A stretch of 9,567 nt of DNA from positions 1 to 9,567 of the forward strand of contig JAUVGT010000181.1 of NCBI GenBank assembly GCA_030593645.1. Direction: 5' to 3'. Within the stretch, counting starts at the first letter, position 1, and each line of letters opens with the position of its first letter. Under the pieces are notes generated by a model. That model saw only the letters and a list, made by a program, of their open reading frames with translations, searched no databases and was not told the origin of the DNA. This DNA comes from Deltaproteobacteria bacterium (GTDB lineage Bacteria > Desulfobacterota > Desulfobacteria > Desulfobacterales > JAUVGT01). This document shows positions 1-6,370 of this stretch, piece after piece. The position numbers and the translations under genes are program-made.

Positions 1-12
1 ATCAAGTTTACC

Positions 13-41
13 TTGACATAAACAACCATATTCTCTATCTA
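13..41 (+). promoter_or_regulatory. Candidate sigma-70 promoter of the cobalamin operon
   Basis: A perfect -35 hexamer TTGACA lies at 13-18. After a 17-base spacer comes TATCTA at 36-41, which matches only the first three bases of the -10 consensus. The expected start site, near 47-49, falls just before the first conserved riboswitch bases at 52-58, which is where a riboswitch transcript should begin. The strong -35 and this position support the call; the poor -10 weakens it. TATAAA at 40-45 is nearer the consensus but would need an unusually long 21-base spacer. Confidence 0.55.
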
Positions 42-51
42 TAAACAAATT

Positions 52-240
52 CAGGTGCATTTGCTTAATAGGGAATTCCGTTTAATTCGGAAGCGGTCCC
101 GCCGCTGTAGCCCTTCCTTTATTGAAGTGTTTTCAAAACCTTCAATTGGGAACTCTTTCAGTTATTAAAACCACTGTCTCGATCAATCGAAATGGGAAGG
201 ACACTGAAAGGGAGGGGGAGCCAGAAGACCTGCCTGGATG
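52..240 (+). ncRNA. Cobalamin (B12) riboswitch aptamer
   Basis: The conserved blocks of the cobalamin riboswitch family appear in order. CAGGTGC at 52-58 is followed by TAATAGGGAA at 66-75. A P4-like hairpin pairs TTCCG 76-80 with CGGAA 88-92. A P5-like hairpin pairs GCGG 93-96 with CCGC 102-105 and runs into CTGT. CCACTG sits at 171-176, ATGGGAAGG at 192-200, and the B12 box GCCAGAAGACCTGCC at 220-234. CAGGT 52-56 can pair with ACCTG 228-232 to close the core. The variable arm holds a long hairpin (121-146). Members of this family bind adenosylcobalamin or related corrinoids and usually lower expression of B12 transport or synthesis genes. The genes downstream fit that role. Confidence 0.95.
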
Positions 241-250
241 TTGATTCGTT

Positions 251-268
251 GCTTTGCGGTAACAAAGT
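251..268 (+). promoter_or_regulatory. Candidate P13/L13 kissing-loop hairpin of the riboswitch expression platform
   Basis: CTTTG 252-256 pairs with CAAAG 263-267 and encloses the loop CGGTAA, just 3' of the B12 box. In this riboswitch family a hairpin here (P13) carries a loop that kisses L5. Loop bases CGG 257-259 could pair with CCG 99-101 in the P5 loop. Only three base pairs are evident, so the kissing contact is an inference from position and partial complementarity. Confidence 0.5.
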
Positions 269-281
269 GATGAAATTAAAA

Positions 282-310
282 AAGGGCCAAGAAAACTGGG
301 TGCAGCCCTT
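282..310 (+). promoter_or_regulatory. Candidate antiterminator pairing
   Basis: AAGGGC at 282-287 is the exact complement of GCCCTT at 305-310, which lies in the 5' arm of the terminator. The two pairings exclude each other, so this stem could keep the terminator open when no cobalamin is bound. It has only 6 bp and a 17-base loop, so it is much weaker than the terminator and would need help from kinetics or from further pairing. Confidence 0.4.
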
Positions 311-340
311 CAAGCCGAACCGGTTTGAAGGGCTTTTTTT
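304..340 (+). terminator. Riboswitch-controlled intrinsic terminator
   Basis: AGCCCTTCAA 304-313 pairs perfectly with TTGAAGGGCT 325-334. The stem continues through a G-T wobble (314/324) and CCG 315-317 with CGG 321-323, giving about 14 pairs around a 3-base loop. A run of seven T follows (334-340). It lies between the riboswitch and the first gene, as expected of an attenuator that stops transcription when cobalamin is bound. Confidence 0.93.
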
Positions 341-376
341 ATTGGTTTGTTTATTATCAATACAGTTGACAATCTT

Positions 377-1435
377 ATGGAAAACAAAAAACAATCGGAA
401 AGAAATCATTTGCAGCAGGCAACCGGAGTTCAGGTTTCCATTCTTTTGATATTGCTCCTAACAGTGATCATATTCTCAACCAGTATGGGATACATAAATA
501 TTCCTTTTTATGATGTCATTAAAATCATCATTGGGAAATTGTTCAGATCAGAATCGATGACTACAGGTATGAATGACATATTCCCTGTGGTTGTTCTCGA
601 TGTTCGTCTGCCGCGCATATTAACCGCGGTGATTGTGGGCAGCGGGCTCGCTGTTTCCGGGGCTGTTTTCCAGGGAATACTTTTAAATCCTCTGGCGGAT
701 CCATATACTCTTGGTGTGTCTGCCGGTGCGGCTTTCGGAGCTTCAATCGCCATCATCCTGAATATCGGTTTTCTTGGGGTTTTCTCAATCCCTCTCTTCG
801 CATTTTTCGGTGCTGTCAGTACACTGATCTTTGTGATTTATCTTTCGTCTTCGGGGAATGGATTCTCATCAAACAACCTGATCCTTTCCGGAATCATTGT
901 GGCCGCCATACTGTCGGCGGGCATCAGCTTCCTGAAATACGTCGCGGATGAGCAGGTTTCAGTAATCATTTTCTGGCTCATGGGAAGTTTCGGATCAAAA
1001 ACCTGGACGGATGTACTTATTACACTCTTATTCGTCAGCTTTGGATTTTCAGTGTTTATCTTCTTTTCCAGGGATCTGAATCTTATCTCTCTTGGCCAGC
1101 GCACAGCTTCTTCCATGGGTGTGGATACAAAAAAAGTACCGCTCATCCTCCTGATAACCGCTTCCTTAGTTGCCGGTATTTGTGTCTCAGTTTCAGGAAT
1201 TATTGGCTTTATCGGACTTCTGGTTCCTCATATGGTGAGATTCATTACAGGCCCGGATAACCGGCGACTTATTCCTGTGTCGCTTCTCGTGGGCGCTATA
1301 CTTCTTTTAATTGCCGACACAATCACCCGCTCTCTTCCGTCTGAAATTCCAATTGGTGTGCTCACAGCTCTAATCGGCGGTCCGTTTTTCTGTTATATTT
1401 TCAGGAAAAGACAAACGAAAGGGAAAGACTTCTAA
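377..1435 (+). CDS. btuC: BtuC/FecCD-type ABC transporter permease, probably for corrinoids
   Basis: This is the membrane subunit of a type II ABC importer for corrinoids or similar metal chelates. The 352-residue product, normal for the family, is strongly hydrophobic, with repeated membrane spans from about residue 19 onward. FecCD hallmarks are visible: RLPR at 77-80, the block from SGAVFQG to NPLADPYTLG at about 94-113, and GFIGLLVPHMVR at 277-288. A conserved loop near IGVLTALIGGPFF (326-338) and a basic tail close the protein. I chose ATG 377; a TTG at 347 would add 10 residues, including a doubtful N-terminus inside the terminator tail. Neither start has a clear Shine-Dalgarno sequence. 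The gene follows the B12 riboswitch and ends one base before the ATPase start, so corrinoid import is the natural reading. A siderophore substrate cannot be excluded from the protein alone. Confidence 0.9.
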   Translation: MENKKQSERNHLQQATGVQVSILLILLLTVIIFSTSMGYINIPFYDVIKIIIGKLFRSESMTTGMNDIFPVVVLDVRLPRILTAVIVGSGLAVSGAVFQGILLNPLADPYTLGVSAGAAFGASIAIILNIGFLGVFSIPLFAFFGAVSTLIFVIYLSSSGNGFSSNNLILSGIIVAAILSAGISFLKYVADEQVSVIIFWLMGSFGSKTWTDVLITLLFVSFGFSVFIFFSRDLNLISLGQRTASSMGVDTKKVPLILLITASLVAGICVSVSGIIGFIGLLVPHMVRFITGPDNRRLIPVSLLVGAILLLIADTITRSLPSEIPIGVLTALIGGPFFCYIFRKRQTKGKDF

Positions 1436-1436
1436 A

Positions 1437-2210
1437 GTGCCTTATCAAATCAATAATATCTCATTTTATTACGCGAATAAAAAAGTAATCGACGATTTTT
1501 CGCTAACCATTGATCCCGGGAAATTTTATGGCATCATTGGGCCAAACGGCAGCGGCAAAACAACAATAATTGATTTACTTACGGGGAATAAAAAACCCGC
1601 TTCAGGAAAAATCAAACTCATGGGTAAAAATCTTTCGGACTATTCAAAAAAAGAACTTTCTCTGAATGTATCACTTGTTCCGCAGGATTATTATATTAAC
1701 TTCCCATTTACCACAGAAGAAGTGGTAATGATGGGGCGATACCCACATATACCGAGATTTAATCCGCCTTCCGGAAAAGACCGGCGACGTGTTCGCACAA
1801 CAATGGAAAAAACCGGTACAGATGAATTTAATACCCGATACATTACTGAACTCAGCGGAGGGGAAAGGCAGCGCGTGGTTTTCGCAAGGGCTCTTGCCCA
1901 GGACACCCCATTATTACTGCTGGATGAAGCCACATCAAACCTTGACATCAATCATTCCATAAGTATGCTCAACATAGCAGCCCAGGGTGTAAGGCAAAAA
2001 AATAAAACGGTAATCGCGGTATTTCAAGATATCAACCTCGCCGCCCTGTTCTGTGAAAATCTGCTTTTCTTAAACCATGGCCGCATTGCCGCTTATGGTA
2101 AGACGGAACAGGTACTGAACGAAAAGACCATCAAAGATGTATTTAATATTCGAGCCAAAGTATATCCTGAACAGTATTCCGGCTCTATGCAGGTTGTCTT
2201 TAGGAAATAA
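1437..2210 (+). CDS. btuD: BtuD/FecE-type ABC transporter ATPase with Gln in the H-loop
   Basis: This is the 257-residue cytoplasmic ATPase that powers the adjacent permease. Visible motifs are Walker A GPNGSGKT (35-42), Q-loop VPQD (Q83), signature LSGGERQ (139-145), Walker B LLLLDE (D163, E164) and a D-loop SNLD. At the H-loop, where this family normally has His-Asp-Leu-Asn, the sequence reads VFQDIN, with Gln (CAA) at residue 197. The start is GTG at 1437, one base after the permease stop, which suggests translational coupling. Every other catalytic element is intact, so it is probably active, perhaps with altered hydrolysis kinetics. The C-terminal part, from about residue 205, shows the usual FecE-like pattern (a glycine turn, VLNEKTIKDVFN). 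Substrate assignment rests on the riboswitch and on neighbouring cbiL. Confidence 0.9.
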   Translation: MPYQINNISFYYANKKVIDDFSLTIDPGKFYGIIGPNGSGKTTIIDLLTGNKKPASGKIKLMGKNLSDYSKKELSLNVSLVPQDYYINFPFTTEEVVMMGRYPHIPRFNPPSGKDRRRVRTTMEKTGTDEFNTRYITELSGGERQRVVFARALAQDTPLLLLDEATSNLDINHSISMLNIAAQGVRQKNKTVIAVFQDINLAALFCENLLFLNHGRIAAYGKTEQVLNEKTIKDVFNIRAKVYPEQYSGSMQVVFRK

Positions 2211-2213
2211 GCC

Positions 2214-3191
2214 ATGCGGATATTTATTCCAAATATTCTTATCTTCATATTTTATATCACCATATGCTTTTCAGCCATGGATGACGCCGCGGCTTCCGAC
2301 AATTTAAGGGTTAAAGACAGTAATATCATTTTTGATCAATCCGGTAGAAAAGTAATTGTAACACAGCCATTTTGCCGAATCGTTTCACTTTACGGCGCGC
2401 ATACTGAAAATCTTTTTTCCTTAGGTCTTGACGCGGAAATAATCGGAGTATCACGAAACGAGGTTTATCCTGCCGGCGCTTTAAAAAAGATGGTTTTTTC
2501 TTATCATGATGATCCTGAAAAATTTCTGGCAGTAAAACCGGACCTGGTCCTTATACGACCAATGATAGATCGGGGTTATCCCCAGTTTATCAGAAGACTT
2601 GAAAATAGTAACATCACTGTAGTATCGATGCAGCCCGCTTCCATTGATGAAATGTACACTTATTGGGATATTCTCGGTATATTGACCGGGAAAACGAAAC
2701 ATGCCAAAAGCATGATTAAAAAATTTAATGAGACGGTTTCAGTTTTCAAGTCATTAACCCATTCTGTCACGAATAGAAAAAAGGTATATTTTGAAGCCAT
2801 ACACAGCAAGATGAAAACTTTTACACCGGATTCAATGGCTGTTTTCGCGCTTGAAACCGCTGGCGGAATTAATATCGCGAAGGACGCAAGATCGGTACGG
2901 GGAACAAATATCGCCGCATACGGGAAGGAGCGAATACTTTCCAATGCCGGCAAGATTGATGTCTACCTTGCCCAGACCGGAGCAATGAACCGCGCCACAA
3001 CAGAACTCATTAAAAACGAACCGGGTTTCAGCGCAATTAAAGCTGTAAAAAACAATGATATATATATTATCGATGAAATGATTGTATCCAGACCAACCGT
3101 ACGGCTGCTGTACGGTATTTTTGAAATCGGTAATAAATTGTACCCGGAAATATATAATGAGAAAACCCGTATATTTTTAGAAGTGGATTAA
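2214..3191 (+). CDS. btuF: BtuF-like periplasmic corrinoid-binding protein
   Basis: This is the substrate-capture subunit of the importer. The product has 325 residues. An N-terminal hydrophobic stretch (about 3-20) followed by DDAAAS (23-28) looks like a signal peptide cut near residue 27. Cys18 lacks a good lipobox, so a soluble periplasmic protein is more likely than a lipoprotein. The mature part has the class III binding-protein pattern: RIVSLYGAHTENLFSLGL (55-72), IIGVS, KFLAVKPDLVL (103-113), a long linking helix near 160-180, and a second lobe ending in NDIYIIDE. Glu65 and Glu239 lie where BtuF-like proteins carry the glutamates that dock onto permease arginines. AGGAA at 2202-2206 may serve as the ribosome site, and only three bases separate the gene from the ATPase stop. 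The family alone does not separate cobalamin from heme or siderophores; the riboswitch favours a corrinoid. Confidence 0.85.
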   Translation: MRIFIPNILIFIFYITICFSAMDDAAASDNLRVKDSNIIFDQSGRKVIVTQPFCRIVSLYGAHTENLFSLGLDAEIIGVSRNEVYPAGALKKMVFSYHDDPEKFLAVKPDLVLIRPMIDRGYPQFIRRLENSNITVVSMQPASIDEMYTYWDILGILTGKTKHAKSMIKKFNETVSVFKSLTHSVTNRKKVYFEAIHSKMKTFTPDSMAVFALETAGGINIAKDARSVRGTNIAAYGKERILSNAGKIDVYLAQTGAMNRATTELIKNEPGFSAIKAVKNNDIYIIDEMIVSRPTVRLLYGIFEIGNKLYPEIYNEKTRIFLEVD

Positions 3192-3217
3192 ATATCAATA
3201 TGAATGATGAGGATAAA

Positions 3218-3928
3218 ATGAAAGAAAAAAACGGAATTTTATATGGCCTTGGAGTCGGCCCGGGAGATCCGGAGTTGATCACTTTAAAAGCCGCCAGGAT
3301 CCTAAACAGCGCGGATTCGGTCTATGCTGCCGCTTCCACAAAAAACAGCTATAGCCTGGCTGTGAGCATTTCAAAGCCTCATATCCCCGACCTGACACCG
3401 GTTAAAATGCTCCGTTTCCCCATGACATCAAACCTGGAGCAGAAGGAAAAGGCCTGGAAGGAAAATGCCCGTACGCTCATCCAGGAGGTTGAAAAAGGTA
3501 AAATAGTGGCTTTCCTGACACTCGGAGATTCCATGACTTATTCTACTTATGGGTATATTCTAAATCACGTTCAGAAGCTTGCCCCTCAATTGCCTGTTAT
3601 CAGCGTTCCCGGCATTACTTCATACCAGGCATCAGCCGCAAGCCTGAACACACCATTGGTTGAAGGAGAAGAATCACTTCTTGTATTGTCAGGTGCTAAA
3701 GGTGGGGATCACTTTAGAGAATTTGGCGCTGTACCCGATACTGTTGTTTTTTTAAAAGCGTATAAAAATGTCAAGGATATCACAAGGGTTCTTGATGAAG
3801 CAAAACTCACAGATCATAGTGTTGCGGTGCAAAACTGCAGTCTTCCCGACCAGGAAATAATAAGAGACATTAAATCCCTTGAAGACTGCCCTCCCAATTA
3901 CTGGACTCTTATTCTCACAAAAAAATAA
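3218..3928 (+). CDS. cbiL: Precorrin-2 / cobalt-factor II C20-methyltransferase
   Basis: CbiL/CobI transfers a methyl group from S-adenosylmethionine to C20 of the tetrapyrrole ring, an early step of corrin synthesis in the cytoplasm. The 236-residue product is the usual length. Tetrapyrrole methylase motifs are clear: GVGPGDPEL (12-20), TLGDSMTYST (101-110) and PGITSYQASA (131-140). The GD-x-x-x-YST pattern and overall length favour the C20 enzyme over CbiF, CbiH or CbiE. I chose ATG 3218 because TGAGGA (3208-3213) sits just before it; ATG 3200 would add six residues and has no comparable site. It lies 26 bases after the binding-protein gene in the same operon. Other corrin enzymes are absent from this window and must be elsewhere if the pathway is complete. 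I cannot tell whether the substrate already carries cobalt. Confidence 0.88.
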   Translation: MKEKNGILYGLGVGPGDPELITLKAARILNSADSVYAAASTKNSYSLAVSISKPHIPDLTPVKMLRFPMTSNLEQKEKAWKENARTLIQEVEKGKIVAFLTLGDSMTYSTYGYILNHVQKLAPQLPVISVPGITSYQASAASLNTPLVEGEESLLVLSGAKGGDHFREFGAVPDTVVFLKAYKNVKDITRVLDEAKLTDHSVAVQNCSLPDQEIIRDIKSLEDCPPNYWTLILTKK

Positions 3929-3929
3929 T

Positions 3930-4985
3930 ATGATCCGAAAAAAAAATAAGATTAAACCCTGGCCAGTCATTTTATCCCTGATACTATCGATTGCCGCGAT
4001 CGTTTGGGGTATCATATCGATCGATAAAATAAATTTCGAAATCATTTCAAAAAATCTTTTCTGGCCCCTTGGGAGATTGATGTTCTTTATTGGAATTGGC
4101 CTTGCTGCCGGTCAAATCATTGAAGCCGCCGGCTGGACCCGAAAACTCGGTCTTATTTTCAGACCGTTTTTTAAATTCGGAAATCTCGGAAACAGGTGCG
4201 GTGCCGCTTTTGTAACAGCTTTTATCTCGGGTGTATCCGCAAATGCAATGCTCCTTGATTTCTTCAAAGATAAAAAAATTACACGCAAACAGCTTTTCCT
4301 TTCCAATTTTATCAACCAGCTCCCGGCCTACTTTCTTCATCTTCCCACAACTTTTTTTATAGTCATTCCCCTGACCGGCTGGGCTGGTGCGCTATATTTT
4401 ATCATCACTTTCCTGGCTGCGATTTTACGCACAGTATTTTTTCTGCTTTACGCTCACCTTTATCTTCCTGCTCCCAAGGGTGAAAAAGAGGTCCTGGAAA
4501 TCAAACCCCCGGATTCTTCAACAAAAAGCATAAAATACGCGTCTAGAGAAATCGGGAAAAAACTTCCGCCAAGAATTATAAATATCGGGATTTATGTCGT
4601 ACCCATTTATATTATTGTATTTACGCTCAACTCTATGGGGCTGTTTGATCTTGCCAGAAAATGGATGGCCGGTTATGTTGTAACTTCATTTATACCTGTT
4701 GAGTCACTTTCCATCGTGATTCTCAGTTTTGCTGCTGAATTCACATCCGGATTTGCCGCTGCGGGCGCACTTCTTGATGCCGGACTATTGACAACCAGGC
4801 AGACCGTCCTGGCATTGATCCTCGGCAACATTATAGCATTCCCGATTCGGGCATTACGTCATCAGTTACCCCGTTATATCGGTATCTTTTCACCTAAAAC
4901 CGGAACACAGCTTCTCATCATGGGGCAAGGATTTCGCGTGTTGAGTCTGATTGTTGTATTATTATTATATTATTTTCTGATATAA
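3930..4985 (+). CDS. Nucleoside-recognition (Gate) domain membrane protein of unknown substrate
   Basis: This is a 351-residue integral membrane protein. Hydrophobic spans lie at about 12-30, 46-63, 88-108, 124-146, 150-178, 215-235, 250-270, 276-305 and 327-351, separated by a charged cytoplasmic-type linker (about 181-213). Two halves carry the same motif: SGVSANAMLLD (100-110) and SGFAAAGALLD (273-283). Each is followed by a TRKQ/TTRQ helix, an Asn and a Pro, as expected of a duplicated Gate fold. Gate domains occur in nucleoside transporters, in FeoB and in spore-formation proteins, so transport is likely but the substrate is unknown. It starts one base after the cbiL stop and is therefore probably translationally coupled and under B12 riboswitch control. 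Possible roles are cobalt, a corrin intermediate, or a lower-ligand nucleoside such as alpha-ribazole; all are inference. The start is ATG 3930; an upstream in-frame extension would overlap cbiL. Confidence 0.8.
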   Translation: MIRKKNKIKPWPVILSLILSIAAIVWGIISIDKINFEIISKNLFWPLGRLMFFIGIGLAAGQIIEAAGWTRKLGLIFRPFFKFGNLGNRCGAAFVTAFISGVSANAMLLDFFKDKKITRKQLFLSNFINQLPAYFLHLPTTFFIVIPLTGWAGALYFIITFLAAILRTVFFLLYAHLYLPAPKGEKEVLEIKPPDSSTKSIKYASREIGKKLPPRIINIGIYVVPIYIIVFTLNSMGLFDLARKWMAGYVVTSFIPVESLSIVILSFAAEFTSGFAAAGALLDAGLLTTRQTVLALILGNIIAFPIRALRHQLPRYIGIFSPKTGTQLLIMGQGFRVLSLIVVLLLYYFLI

Positions 4986-5169
4986 AATAAATATTGTATA
5001 ATGCCATATGCGTGGTCCAATAATTATGATAATGCGTAGAACAGCATAGTATTGAGTCTTCATTTAGTAACCACTCAAGTAGTCCAACCCACTTTCTTAA
5101 ATTTACCCCGCCTAAACATCATAATCCCTAAAAATTCTATTTGACACATTGATTTCTTATGAATAATTA
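4986..5169 (+). other. AT-rich intergenic spacer
   Basis: This spacer separates the B12 operon from serB. I see no gene and no convincing terminator. TTGAGT 5052-5057 can pair with ACTCAA 5073-5078, but the loop is 15 bases and no T-run follows. A perfect TATAAT at 4997-5002 has only weak -35 matches upstream (TTCTGA 4975-4980, 16-base spacer) and could act as a secondary promoter with a long leader. Confidence 0.6.
5141..5169 (+). promoter_or_regulatory. Candidate serB promoter, close to the start codon
   Basis: TTGACA at 5141-5146 is a perfect -35. Possible -10 elements are AATAAT at 5162-5167 (five of six matches, 15-base spacer) or TAATTA at 5164-5169 (17-base spacer, poor match). Either would start transcription near 5174-5177, after the first serB ATG (5170) and just before the second (5179). 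No Shine-Dalgarno sequence precedes either ATG. Confidence 0.4.
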
Positions 5170-6348
5170 ATGAATATTATGAAATCTCTTTACGTCATTA
5201 CAGCCGTCGGAAAAGATAAACCGGGTTTACTTCATTCTCTGACAAATAAACTTGCCGGTTTAGGTATTAACATTGTGGATGTCGATGCCCGGGCGATTCG
5301 GGGTCATTTTTCATGTTTCCTGGTCGTGGATCTGCTGCCCGCCGGTTGTTCATACATGGAAATGACAATGGCTGTTGAACCGGTGAGAGCAGACTTTAAC
5401 CTTGGACTACGAATAGAGCCATATAAAGCAGGACGAAGAAAGGCAGATAAACAACGAATGATTTTTACTCTCATGGGGATCGATAAACCAGGGATCGTTG
5501 CTTCTGTTTCAGGGATTTTCAATGAGTATCGTATCAATATCGAATCGATCCGAATGATTGCACGGGGTGAATACATTGCCATGGAAATCATGGTAGACAC
5601 CTCGGAAGTAGATGACATTTCAATCATAAAAAATATTCTGTATGATTATGCCGAAAAAACCGGATTGGACGTATCCCTGCGTGACCATAATATATTCCAA
5701 AAACCAAAAAGAATCGTATTTTTTGATTGTGACAGCACAATTATCCAGGAAGAAGCCATTGACAAACTGGCAGAAGCAGCCGGGGTCGGCAGTGATGTTA
5801 AAAAAATGACAGAAAAAGCAATGAATGGTGAAATCGATTTTAAACAGTCTCTCAAGGAGAGAGCACGCCTTCTTAAGGGCCTGCCGGTCTGCAAATTGAT
5901 ATCCATTATAAAAACAATCAATTTAACACCCGGCGCGGAAGAACTCATCTCTACGCTTCGCTTTATGGGATATAAAATTGGCGTAATCTCCGGCGGATTC
6001 ACATTTCTAACCGATTACCTAAAGAAACGTCTGAATTTAGATTACGTTTTTGCCAATGAACTGGAAATCAAAGATGATGTGGTCACAGGAAAAATTGTTG
6101 GAAACATCATTGACGCGGAACAAAAAGGACAGATCATCCGAAATGTTGCCCAGCTCGAAAATATATCCACCGATCAGATTGTAGCAGTAGGTGACGGTTC
6201 AAACGATCGTTTCATGCTTGAAAATGCCGGGCTTGCCATTGCGTTTAACCCGAAAGAAATTTTGAAAGATTACAGCGATGGAATGATCACGACCGAAAAT
6301 ATATCCGGCCTACGCTATTTTATGGGAATACCCGATAAAACAAAATAG
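5170..6348 (+). CDS. serB: Phosphoserine phosphatase with tandem ACT domains
   Basis: SerB removes phosphate from O-phosphoserine, the last step of serine synthesis, in the cytoplasm. The 392-residue product has two N-terminal ACT domains, about 5-85 and 96-172, each with an intact ligand-loop pattern (GKDKPG 14-19, GIDKPG 103-108). A HAD phosphatase domain follows from about 180. The HAD motifs are complete: DCDST (186-190, nucleophile D186 and acid/base D188), SGG (274-276), Lys319, and GDGSND (341-346). This layout matches the longer two-ACT SerB enzymes, in which amino acids such as serine can bind the ACT domains; feedback control here is inference. ATG 5179 (residue 4) gives a more typical N-terminus, MKSLYVITAVG, and may be the true start. 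The gene stands alone, convergent with the acyl-CoA synthetase gene, and has no evident link to the B12 operon. Confidence 0.93.
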   Translation: MNIMKSLYVITAVGKDKPGLLHSLTNKLAGLGINIVDVDARAIRGHFSCFLVVDLLPAGCSYMEMTMAVEPVRADFNLGLRIEPYKAGRRKADKQRMIFTLMGIDKPGIVASVSGIFNEYRINIESIRMIARGEYIAMEIMVDTSEVDDISIIKNILYDYAEKTGLDVSLRDHNIFQKPKRIVFFDCDSTIIQEEAIDKLAEAAGVGSDVKKMTEKAMNGEIDFKQSLKERARLLKGLPVCKLISIIKTINLTPGAEELISTLRFMGYKIGVISGGFTFLTDYLKKRLNLDYVFANELEIKDDVVTGKIVGNIIDAEQKGQIIRNVAQLENISTDQIVAVGDGSNDRFMLENAGLAIAFNPKEILKDYSDGMITTENISGLRYFMGIPDKTK

Positions 6349-6370
6349 AAAGCATCATCAAATTCGTTAT

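Noticed and set aside
366..371. TTGACA just before the permease ATG
   Set aside because: No -10-like hexamer lies 15-19 bases downstream, and the site is inside the leader next to the start codon. Likely chance.
192..449. An 85-codon open frame on the + strand across the riboswitch and terminator
   Set aside because: It overlaps the conserved B12 box and terminator stem. Its sequence is explained by RNA structure, and it runs into the permease gene in another frame.
3200..3202. ATG 3200 as the cbiL start
   Set aside because: It has no ribosome site and adds six unconserved residues; ATG 3218 has TGAGGA just upstream. It remains possible.
5052..5078. Inverted repeat TTGAGT / ACTCAA after the B12 operon, considered as a terminator
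   Set aside because: The stem is 6 bp and AT-rich, the loop is 15 bases, and no T-run follows.
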